DNA of 40,673 nucleotides from Clostridia bacterium (GTDB lineage Bacteria; Bacillota; Clostridia; Oscillospirales; CAG-272): NCBI GenBank assembly GCA_017508195.1, contig JAFVZL010000048.1:1-40673 (forward strand), in the 5' to 3' direction. Shown here piece by piece: positions 35,090-40,673 of this stretch; position 1 is the stretch's first letter, and every line of letters starts with the position of its first letter. The notes beneath the pieces were generated by a model that did no database searches, was not told the DNA's origin, and saw only the letters and a program-made list of their open reading frames with translations. The translations under genes were made by a program, and so were the position numbers.

Positions 35090-35127
35090 AATTATCTCCA
35101 TTCGTTAAAGAGGTTTTGCCGCACATC

Positions 35128-35156
35128 TTGTATTTTTGATTGCGGTGTGCTAAAAT
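35128..35156 (+). promoter_or_regulatory. Rightward promoter of the AraC-family gene
   Basis: TTGTAT (35128-35133) and TAAAAT (35151-35156) are 17 bp apart. The predicted transcript starts just before the palindrome at 35171. Confidence 0.65.
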
Positions 35157-35157
35157 A

Positions 35158-35186
35158 AGTATAAGATAATCTGTTCGGCATGAACA
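35158..35186 (-). promoter_or_regulatory. Leftward promoter of the isomerase-oxidoreductase operon
   Basis: On the minus strand TGTTCA (35181-35186) and TATACT (35158-35163) are separated by 17 bp. The -35 element lies inside the palindrome 35171-35187. Confidence 0.65.
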
Positions 35187-35187
35187 G
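35171..35187. promoter_or_regulatory. Candidate operator palindrome
   Basis: CTGTTC and GAACAG form a perfect 6-bp inverted repeat with a 5-bp spacer. It covers the -35 of the leftward promoter and lies just downstream of the rightward start site. The adjacent AraC-type protein is the natural candidate to bind it, though AraC proteins more often use direct repeats. Confidence 0.55.
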
Positions 35188-35245
35188 TTAATTTTTTACT
35201 TTATACGTTCACTTTCGTGCACAAAATAAAACTGTGAGGATAAAT

Positions 35246-36130
35246 ATGAAAGCCACATATATAAAAACGCAGCTTAACAGTATAATTACCGTATCTAAGG
35301 TAGTGACGATACACGACTATGAGTTTGACAAGAGCTTTGTGTTCGAGGGCGAGAGCCACAACTTCTGGGAGATGGTATACGTAGACCGTGGACAAGTGGA
35401 GATACAGAGAGAAGATGAACGCCTCGTGCTATCTCAGGGAGAAATAATATTCCACGCACCGAACGAGTTCCACTCGGTAAGAGCATTGAATTCGTCACCG
35501 AATTTCTTCGTTATTTCATTCGTAAGCGCCTCGCCCGCCATGCAGTCCTTCGTGCGCTACCACCGGGTGCTCGATAAGAGCCTGAAGCCGCACCTCTCGG
35601 CAATAATCAGCGAGGCAAAGCGCACCTTCGATATACCTAAGAACGACCCTTATTTAAAGAAGCTGCTTAAAAAGAAAAACGCGCCCATAGGCGCGGAGCA
35701 GCTGATAAAGACCTATCTCGAGCAGCTTCTGATATTCTTCATCCGCAATATGACAAGCGAGGGCGAGGTAGCAGTATTCCCCAGCAAAGAAAAGATGGAG
35801 ATGCACCTTGTCGGCGCGGTTAAAAAGATAATAGCCTACTCGCTCGATGAGCCCGTCAGGGTAGATGCGATATGTAACGCGCTCGGATATAGCAAGAGCT
35901 ACTTAAGCAAGCTTTTCCGCGAGCAGACGGGTGACACCATAGCACACTATGCGATATCGGAGAAAATCAAGCAGGCGAAGCTTCTTATCCGCGAGGGGGA
36001 ACTGAACTTCTCGGAGATATCCGACAAGCTCTCCTTCGATAATCCGCAGTACTTTTCCCGCGTATTCAAGCGAATGACCGATATGACTCCCACGGAATTC
36101 AAAGCGTCCTTAAAGGCGTATGAGGAATAA
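35246..36130 (+). CDS. AraC family transcriptional regulator
   Basis: The protein has 294 residues with ATG 35246. GAGG lies 6 bp upstream, so I prefer it to the in-frame GTG at 35234. An N-terminal cupin-like sensing domain (about 15-100, with SHNFWEMVYVDRGQVEI and EIIFHAPNEFHSV) precedes a C-terminal double helix-turn-helix (about 195-290: RVDAICNALGYSKSYLSKLFREQTG, then ELNFSEISDKLSFDNPQYFSRVFKRMTDMTPTEF). The ligand is probably a sugar. It is divergent from the isomerase-oxidoreductase operon, which it likely controls. Confidence 0.92.
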   Translation: MKATYIKTQLNSIITVSKVVTIHDYEFDKSFVFEGESHNFWEMVYVDRGQVEIQREDERLVLSQGEIIFHAPNEFHSVRALNSSPNFFVISFVSASPAMQSFVRYHRVLDKSLKPHLSAIISEAKRTFDIPKNDPYLKKLLKKKNAPIGAEQLIKTYLEQLLIFFIRNMTSEGEVAVFPSKEKMEMHLVGAVKKIIAYSLDEPVRVDAICNALGYSKSYLSKLFREQTGDTIAHYAISEKIKQAKLLIREGELNFSEISDKLSFDNPQYFSRVFKRMTDMTPTEFKASLKAYEE

Positions 36131-36168
36131 AATGAAACCATCAGTATGAATATTTGACTATCAGTTCG

Positions 36169-36197
36169 TTCAAAGCCGGTTTCAAGCAGTTTATAAT
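36169..36197 (+). promoter_or_regulatory. Promoter of the XRE-family gene
   Basis: TTCAAA (36169-36174) and a perfect TATAAT (36192-36197) are 17 bp apart and lie about 41 bp before the start codon. Confidence 0.78.
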
Positions 36198-36238
36198 AAG
36201 AGTATGAAATTTAAACTGTCGGAACGGGAGAAATTAGA

Positions 36239-36562
36239 GTGGATAAGCTTACTATGGGCGATAGGATCAGAGAGATCCGTAAAAAGCGAGGCATGACTCA
36301 GGAGCAGCTTGCAGAGAAAATCGACGTTACGCTTGAGTATGTGAGTCAGATCGAGCGCGGTTTAAAAATGCCGAGTATGCAGGTCTTTGTCAAGCTTGTT
36401 GAGGTACTTGATGTTTCTGCTGACTATCTTCTCAGGGACAGTGTATCTACACGGAATCTGTATGGTGATAAGCAGCTCGGAGCAAGACTCGAGAGATTGA
36501 CACCGAAGCAGAGAGTGGCACTCGAAGCCCTTATCGATACGTACATAGAATACCTGGACTGA
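36239..36562 (+). CDS. XRE-family helix-turn-helix regulator
   Basis: This 107-residue protein starts at GTG 36239, with GGGAG 8 bp upstream. An internal ATG at 36254 is too far from that site. A Cro/CI-type helix-turn-helix fills residues about 8-65 (IREIRKKRGMTQEQLAEKIDVTLEYVSQIERGLKMPS and LVEVLDVSADYLL). The C-terminal 40 residues are helical (LERLTPKQRVALEALIDTYIEYL). It probably acts as a dimeric DNA-binding regulator. Its target is unknown. It is monocistronic between its promoter and a terminator. Confidence 0.92.
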   Translation: MDKLTMGDRIREIRKKRGMTQEQLAEKIDVTLEYVSQIERGLKMPSMQVFVKLVEVLDVSADYLLRDSVSTRNLYGDKQLGARLERLTPKQRVALEALIDTYIEYLD

Positions 36563-36603
36563 GGTATTTTCTTGATTAATTAAATAGATTATGAGTTTAT
36601 ACT

Positions 36604-36633
36604 AAAGGGCATTTGGAAAAAATGCTCTTTTTT
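36604..36633 (+). terminator. Terminator of the XRE-family gene
   Basis: AAAGGGCATTT (36604-36614) pairs with AAATGCTCTTT (36620-36630), with one G-U pair, and runs into TTTT. Confidence 0.82.
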
Positions 36634-36674
36634 TATTTTCTTACGCGTTTCGAGCTTTTTCGACAAAAGATCTA

Positions 36675-36683
36675 TGATATAAT
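36675..36683 (+). promoter_or_regulatory. Extended -10 element of the AbrB-type gene
   Basis: TG-A-TATAAT forms an extended -10, with TATAAT at 36678-36683. No clear -35 is present. It lies 54 bp upstream of the GTG at 36737. Confidence 0.55.
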
Positions 36684-36736
36684 GAACTGACGGTATGAAT
36701 TTGAAACAAAAAAGTAACTTAAGAAAGGGCGGAAAC

Positions 36737-36871
36737 GTGAATATAAAAATAATCAGGAAGGTTGATAAGTTAGGAAGAATAGTAATTCCGAAGGATGTAA
36801 GATCAACGCTGTCCATCAAAGACGGAGATGATATCGAAATAACTCTCGAAAATAACAGCATTGTGATCTGA
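36737..36871 (+). CDS. Minimal AbrB/SpoVT-type DNA-binding protein
   Basis: A 44-residue frame from GTG 36737 (AAAGGGCGG just upstream) to TGA 36869-36871 encodes the complete SpoVT-AbrB swapped-hairpin core: IIRKVDKLGRIVIPKDVRSTLSIKDGDDIEI then LENNSIVI. The motif is unmistakable for AbrB-like transition-state regulators or antitoxins, which bind DNA as intertwined dimers. It ends right after the core, and reading through the TGA would add only eight codons to a TAA. So it is either a minimal regulator or one shortened by a stop. No toxin gene follows. It has a -10 element and a terminator of its own. Confidence 0.82.
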   Translation: MNIKIIRKVDKLGRIVIPKDVRSTLSIKDGDDIEITLENNSIVI

Positions 36872-36904
36872 AAAGCACAGAGCCATAAAGCACAATAAAG
36901 AAAA

Positions 36905-36940
36905 AACAAGGATAAAGCCCCGAAAAGCTCTATCCTTGTT
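36905..36940. terminator. Bidirectional terminator between the AbrB-type gene and the small membrane protein gene
   Basis: Arms 36905-36918 and 36927-36940 pair over 14 positions with one mismatch. A-rich sequence on the left and T-rich on the right allow termination in both directions between these convergent genes. Confidence 0.85.
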
Positions 36941-36953
36941 TTTTGGTCAAAAA

Positions 36954-37334
36954 TTATTCAACCACATCAGCCTCAGCATCCACAGTCGGTGCGGGGGCAT
37001 CATCCTTCTTAACGAGAGCAGATACAGCGAATGTACCGAACACCGCGATCCTGCCTATGCCTACGAGTGCATTCAGTATCGAATAGAGATCGTAAGCAGC
37101 CGAGGCATAATATCCGTCAACCATTCCGCCAACGTAGTTGTAGACGGTGAGGAAGGCTGAAAGAGCGGTGAAGATCATAGTCACGATAAATGCGCGCTTA
37201 GTGATCTCACAAAGCTCGTCATCCTCACTCTTTACGACGAAGTATCCGCCCACGAGCATAAATGCGATGAAGTTGGTATACGCACTTATCCATATGAGAA
37301 GCGTTTTCCATTTTTTGTTCCAGGTCTTGTTCAT
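36954..37334 (-). CDS. Small membrane protein of unknown function
   Basis: I do not recognise this protein. With ATG 37334 (AAGGAGGA 4 bp upstream) it has 126 residues. A longer frame upstream overlaps the GH3 gene and is rejected. It has a basic start (NKTWNKKWK), a first hydrophobic segment (LLIWISAYTNFIAFMLVGGYFVV), a second (AFIVTMIFTALSAFLTVYNYVGGMV) and a third (ILNALVGIGRIAVFGTFAVSALV), and a short acidic Ala/Pro tail. It lies 38 bp after the GH3 gene on the same strand and is probably co-transcribed with it. Confidence 0.8.
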   Translation of the reverse strand: MNKTWNKKWKTLLIWISAYTNFIAFMLVGGYFVVKSEDDELCEITKRAFIVTMIFTALSAFLTVYNYVGGMVDGYYASAAYDLYSILNALVGIGRIAVFGTFAVSALVKKDDAPAPTVDAEADVVE

Positions 37335-37372
37335 AGTGTCCTCCTTAATAGTGTATTTGTGCTTAAATGTAA

Positions 37373-39142
37373 TTAAATCTTTGCATCCCATAGATCGCAG
37401 AAGCTGTCTATCGGGTCTTTTCCGAGAAATGCGTCCTTTCCGCTTGTCAGTTTTTCAACGAGAGCCGACATGGTCGAGGGCTTGGAATCGTATGCGTTGA
37501 TATAGGTTCTTACCTGAGGGATATCTGCCAGCATTGTAGGAGCATTGACGCTTATTGCGACAACGGGGAGCTCGAAAACGTACCACGGTATCTCACCGCC
37601 GCCCTTGGACAGACCGAATGCGGGTCTGCCGTTCGCAACGTCACACAGCGTGATAACGAGATCCTGCTCGCTCTTGAAGTCCTCGATAGCATTCTTGCCT
37701 GCAAAGTAGAGGTTAAGGCTCGGCTTCTCGCCTCTTGCTATCTGTGCCTTGATCTTGTCGAGCGGGCTTTCGTAAATGAAGGCGTCGAAGCCGCACTCTA
37801 TGAGTCTGTCGCGAAGATCCTCAGCGGGATTCTTTTTAGCACCCCCGGCACCCATAGCCATCTGTACGAGTGCATCCATAGGACCTGCCGAGCCCTTGAC
37901 GTAGACTATCATTATCCTCTTGTACTTGTCGGGAGTGAGGGGAAGAACGCCATCGTCCTTGTACTTGACCAGTGTGATGGAGTCACGGCTGATAGCCGCC
38001 TCGGCAGCCTTTGCCGCCTCACTTCCTATTACGGATGCAGGGTCGGTGGCTGGAACGAGCTCGCTCTTTGCCTTTTTATGAAGTCCCATCTTAGCCTTAA
38101 GTCCAAGTATTCTTGTAAGAGCCTCGGTCATTCTCTCCTCGCTGATAGCTCCCGTCTTGTATGCATCGAGCATAGTTGCGAAATCCTCGTCGGGATCATT
38201 GAAGAATAAGAACATATCGCAGCCCGCGTTTATGCTTGCCGGGAGCATCTCGCGCCTTGTCATGCGGTCTGTCATAGCTACCATATGGCTCGCATCGGTG
38301 ACGACCATACCCTCAAAGCCGAGCTTGTCGCGCAGAAGTCCCGTCATGATCTCGGGGCAGAGTGTCGCGGGGAGAAGCTCCTCATCGGAGATGCCGGGCT
38401 TCACCTCGTTCATATATTCACGCATCATGATATGACCGCCCATTACCGCATCGAGTCCTGAATCTATAAGTGTCTTATAAACGTGACCGTAGGTCTCCAT
38501 CCACTTCTTTTCTCCGAAGGAGTTGAGGTTGTTTGCTATATGCGCATCGCGGAAGTCCTGACCGTTACCGGGGAAGTGCTTCGCCGCGCAGGCAATTCCT
38601 GCCTCGTGTGCGCCCTCGAGATATGCTCGGCTCATCTCGGCTACGCGCTCGTGATCGTTGCCGAATGCGCGTGATACTACCTCAGTGTTCTCCCAGTTAT
38701 AGTGTATGTCGCACACGGGTGCGAACGCCATATTGCAGCCGATTGCATACGCCTCCTCGTTCGAGTACTTACCGAGCGCCCTTGCGTAGTCCGGGTTGTC
38801 GGTCGCACCGATCTTGATGCCGCTAGCGATGTAGGTTCCGTCGGAGCAACAGCCGTTACCGCCCGCCTCGGTGTTGCACGCGATGAAAAGGGGGATCTTA
38901 GAGTTGGTTTGGAGAATAGTATTCTGCATCTTTACCGCCGCCGCGGGCATATTGTTGTATCGGCAGCCGCCAAGATGGTACTTTTCTACGAGATTTTTGA
39001 GATAAGCCTCGTCCATTCCCGCCGTAAGCTGGAAGAAGAGCTGACCGACCTTTTCCTCGTCGCTCATTTCCGCTATTGTATTCTCCACCCACCTGATGTC
39101 CTCATCGCAAAGACAGTAGGGCTTTCCTTTGAGATTAACCAT
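37373..39142 (-). CDS. Glycoside hydrolase family 3 beta-N-acetylhexosaminidase, NagZ-like
   Basis: The 589-residue protein starts at ATG 39142 after GGGGAG. The catalytic TIM barrel carries the NagZ-subgroup motif KHFPGNGQDFRDAH (188-201, with the acid/base His201 of the His-Asp pair) and nucleophile Asp283 in VVTDASHM. A C-terminal alpha/beta domain follows (about 380-589), as in Gram-positive NagZ. No signal peptide is visible, so it acts in the cytoplasm. It should release N-acetyl-hexosamine from muropeptides or other GlcNAc sugars, and NagZ-like phosphorylase activity is possible in this subgroup. The HAD gene lies just upstream and the small membrane gene downstream, in a probable operon. 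Confidence 0.9.
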   Translation of the reverse strand: MVNLKGKPYCLCDEDIRWVENTIAEMSDEEKVGQLFFQLTAGMDEAYLKNLVEKYHLGGCRYNNMPAAAVKMQNTILQTNSKIPLFIACNTEAGGNGCCSDGTYIASGIKIGATDNPDYARALGKYSNEEAYAIGCNMAFAPVCDIHYNWENTEVVSRAFGNDHERVAEMSRAYLEGAHEAGIACAAKHFPGNGQDFRDAHIANNLNSFGEKKWMETYGHVYKTLIDSGLDAVMGGHIMMREYMNEVKPGISDEELLPATLCPEIMTGLLRDKLGFEGMVVTDASHMVAMTDRMTRREMLPASINAGCDMFLFFNDPDEDFATMLDAYKTGAISEERMTEALTRILGLKAKMGLHKKAKSELVPATDPASVIGSEAAKAAEAAISRDSITLVKYKDDGVLPLTPDKYKRIMIVYVKGSAGPMDALVQMAMGAGGAKKNPAEDLRDRLIECGFDAFIYESPLDKIKAQIARGEKPSLNLYFAGKNAIEDFKSEQDLVITLCDVANGRPAFGLSKGGGEIPWYVFELPVVAISVNAPTMLADIPQVRTYINAYDSKPSTMSALVEKLTSGKDAFLGKDPIDSFCDLWDAKI

Positions 39143-39159
39143 TTCTGTTTCTCCCCTCT

Positions 39160-40002
39160 TTATTTACTTAAATTATCTGAGAATTCTTTTATTTTCTTTG
39201 CGTTGTATTCGGCATATTCCCCGAGAGTCAGCTTACCGAGGGCGGTGTCCATAAACTCCTGCCAGCTCTCGCGCTCCCGACCCACGAGAATAGGGTAGAA
39301 CCATACTCCGTTTTTGTTCGCCGCATCGAGGTCACCGGGTGCATCTCCGCACATTACTACCTTGTCGGGGGAGTACCCCTTCTCTAAGAGCTTCGCGATA
39401 CAAGCAGCCTTGCTTCCCGAGTTCTGTGCCAGAACGATGTCGGTATGAGAGAGAAGACCGTGCTTCTCCCATTCCTCGAGCACCGCACCGAGATTCGCGC
39501 TTGATACGATTGCAACGTCGGCTACCCTGTGCGCCATCTCGAGAGCCTCGCGCGCAAGCGGGAATGGCTTGACCTCGCATTCGGGCAGCTCGGCGATAGC
39601 CTTATTCACTGCCTCGCTCCAGCTGAGTGCCTTTCGTAGCGCAGGGCAGTCCGGCATTGCCTCTATCTCGCGGCTGAGTGCCGAGTTTGACAGCTCGGGT
39701 GAGGTGTTAGCCCACCTGACAAGCTCAGCAATGCCCTCTATGGGAGTATACATTTTTGATATCTCCGAGAGCGCCATGCTAAGTCCCTTGAAGCGGTTTA
39801 TACCCCTCGTCATAGTGTATAAATTTATATCGTTCCAGCGCGATAGTATCTCGCTGCGCCACTCTCCGAGCCCCCACTCATCGACCATACACGGCCCGAA
39901 GCACCTGAAGTGCTTTATATCCATGGTATCCATCGCGCATCCGTCGCTGTCAACGCACACAAGATACTCATGCCTTTTAGTAAATTCGGAAATTCCGATC
40001 AA
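39160..40002 (-). CDS. HAD-superfamily hydrolase
   Basis: The 280-residue protein has HAD motif I as CVDSDGCAMDT (Asp18 and Asp20), a large cap domain (about 30-155), VADVAIVSSAN for motif II, a Lys in GSKAACIAKLL and VMCGDAPGDLDAA for motif IV. It is a probable phosphatase, possibly of sugar phosphates. The start is a TTG at 40002, with GAGG 9 bp upstream. An ATG at 40008 is in another frame and there is no nearby in-frame ATG. It lies 17 bp upstream of the GH3 gene and shares its transcript. Confidence 0.85.
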   Translation of the reverse strand: MIGISEFTKRHEYLVCVDSDGCAMDTMDIKHFRCFGPCMVDEWGLGEWRSEILSRWNDINLYTMTRGINRFKGLSMALSEISKMYTPIEGIAELVRWANTSPELSNSALSREIEAMPDCPALRKALSWSEAVNKAIAELPECEVKPFPLAREALEMAHRVADVAIVSSANLGAVLEEWEKHGLLSHTDIVLAQNSGSKAACIAKLLEKGYSPDKVVMCGDAPGDLDAANKNGVWFYPILVGRERESWQEFMDTALGKLTLGEYAEYNAKKIKEFSDNLSK

Positions 40003-40052
40003 TCCTCATTACCTCGCTTCGCTTCACGGGCGCGTCCGCGCCCTCTATATAT

Positions 40053-40082
40053 AGTATACAGTATTTTTCACATCTAAATCAA
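40053..40082 (-). promoter_or_regulatory. Promoter of the HAD-GH3 operon
   Basis: On the minus strand TTGATT (40077-40082) and TATACT (40053-40058) are separated by 18 bp. A GC-rich hairpin GGGCGC-GGAC-GCGCCC (40028-40043) lies in the leader. The stretch from 40083 to 40291 holds no gene or recognisable feature apart from two GTGACAC direct repeats near 40138 and 40156. Confidence 0.65.
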
Positions 40083-40291
40083 TTCGCAAAATTATACGAA
40101 ATTTTTTCCCATAATTTAGGAAATAGGTAGATGCTTTGTGACACACTCAAATTTATGTGACACGAATGAGGCACTTAACTGTTTATAGAAATGAATAATG
40201 ATACGAAAAATATAAAGAAACCGGTGTTGTATATAGAACAAGCGAATTATAAATTACTTTATAGCTGTAAGCAAGTTTTTTCGTATTAACT

Positions 40292-40320
40292 ATTGACAAA
40301 TCACTTAAAGTTTGGTAAAA
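40292..40320 (+). promoter_or_regulatory. Sigma-A promoter of the tRNA gene
   Basis: A perfect TTGACA (40292-40297) and TAAAAT (40315-40320) are 17 bp apart, about 54 bp upstream of the tRNA. A short palindrome CGAGCA-T-TGCTCG is in the leader. Confidence 0.88.
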
Positions 40321-40374
40321 TACTATGGCAGGCTACGAAACGACGGTCTGCGCGAGCATTGCTCGTTTTACTCT

Positions 40375-40466
40375 GGAGATGTACTCAAGAGGTCGAAGAG
40401 GCGCCCCTGCTAAGGGTGTAGGTCGGCTATACCGGCGCGAGAGTTCAAATCTCTCCATCTCCGCCA
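40375..40466 (+). tRNA. tRNA-Ser (anticodon GCU)
   Basis: The acceptor stem GGAGATG (40375-40381) pairs with CATCTCC (40456-40462), followed by discriminator G and an encoded CCA (40464-40466). The anticodon loop CTGCTAA gives GCT. A long variable arm (TAGGTCGGCTATACCGGCG region), expected for serine tRNA, and a T-arm GAGAG-TTCAAAT-CTCTC follow. It reads AGC and AGU codons. Confidence 0.95.
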
Positions 40467-40468
40467 AA

Positions 40469-40506
40469 CAAAAGGGATACCCATTTCGGGTATCCCTTTT
40501 GTTTTT
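40469..40506 (+). terminator. Terminator of tRNA-Ser
   Basis: A perfect 14-bp stem (40469-40482 with 40488-40501) surrounds ATTTC. The right arm ends in CTTTTG and is followed by TTTTT. Confidence 0.93.
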
Positions 40507-40537
40507 CGTCGACGAAGATCTTTGAACTTTGCGCCGT

Positions 40538-40665
40538 GCTCGCGTAGCGAGCGAAGGCGCAGATAGCGCAGCGAAGCCGAGTCGGAGAGCTCGCTCTCCA
40601 GCGAGGCGAGCAAAGCTGCTCCTACGAGCCTTGTGCCGGGGGCACAAGATGTGCACCGTGTGCAC
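40538..40665. repeat. Array of five short perfect hairpins at the window edge
   Basis: Five separate inverted repeats occur in 128 bp: GCTCGC/GCGAGC (40538-40552), GGAGAG/CTCTCC (40584-40599), GAGCA/TGCTC (40608-40621), CTTGTGCC/GGCACAAG (40630-40648) and GTGCAC/GTGCAC (40651-40665), each with a 3-4 base loop. No protein-like frame was accepted here. It follows the tRNA terminator. The element may continue beyond the window. Confidence 0.7.
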
Positions 40666-40673
40666 GAAAGCCC

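Noticed and set aside
36737-36898. Reading TGA as tryptophan to extend the AbrB-type protein
   Set aside because: TGA ends several other genes in the window (for example murC and capE), so the standard bacterial code applies.
40325-40525. Short open frames overlapping tRNA-Ser on both strands
   Set aside because: They are fully explained by the tRNA and its terminator and have no ribosome site.

Overview
The window is a chromosomal segment of a low-to-mid GC Gram-positive bacterium, most likely an uncultured member of the Clostridia. This rests on SpoVG, near-consensus sigma-A promoters (TTGACT-N17-TATAAT type), strong AGGAG ribosome sites, hairpin plus T-run terminators, an EpsL/EpsN-type exopolysaccharide locus and a stand-alone MsmK-type ATPase. 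I see no phage, transposase or CRISPR signature. The species cannot be named from sequence reading alone.

Region 1 (1-7.5 kb, + strand) holds highly expressed metabolic genes: the 3' part of gap, then pgk, tpiA, an MsmK/UgpC-type sugar-ABC ATPase and a large unrecognised coiled-coil protein. All share the same biased codon use. The gaps between them carry unusual non-coding repeats: five tandem 83-87 bp units between pgk and tpiA, and a 176 bp direct repeat present twice (offset 367 bp, 6 differences by eye) after the ATPase, with a diverged third copy between. All these elements appear to share a small hairpin core.

Region 2 (7.6-11.5 kb) holds spoVG (-), murC translationally coupled to a DUF523 gene (+), and a CPA2-type cation/proton antiporter (+), each flanked by clear terminators or promoters.

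Region 3 (11.5-31.4 kb, - strand) is one long polysaccharide operon of 18 genes read right to left from a consensus promoter at 31348-31376 to a bidirectional terminator at 11479-11508. The order is EpsN-like aminotransferase, EpsL/PglC-like priming transferase, GNAT, FemAB-like transferase, CapK-like adenylating enzyme, four glycosyltransferases, Wzy-like polymerase, Wzx-like flippase, WecB, alanine racemase (frameshifted), uridine kinase, CapE, CapF, O-acyltransferase, CapG. CapE/CapF/CapG make up a full UDP-N-acetyl-L-fucosamine pathway; WecB would supply UDP-ManNAc. The genes read as a Wzx/Wzy-dependent pathway for an amino-sugar-rich, acylated surface polysaccharide, with two housekeeping genes (alr, udk) embedded.

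Region 4 (31.6-40 kb) holds a lipoprotein alkaline phosphatase (-), a Gfo/Idh/MocA oxidoreductase plus sugar isomerase pair (-) divergent from an AraC-family regulator (+) across a compact promoter/operator region, a small XRE regulator (+), a 44-residue AbrB-type protein (+), and a minus-strand group of HAD hydrolase, GH3 N-acetylhexosaminidase and small membrane protein.

Region 5 (40.0-40.67 kb) holds a tRNA-Ser(GCU) with its own promoter and terminator, followed by an array of five short perfect hairpins at the window edge.
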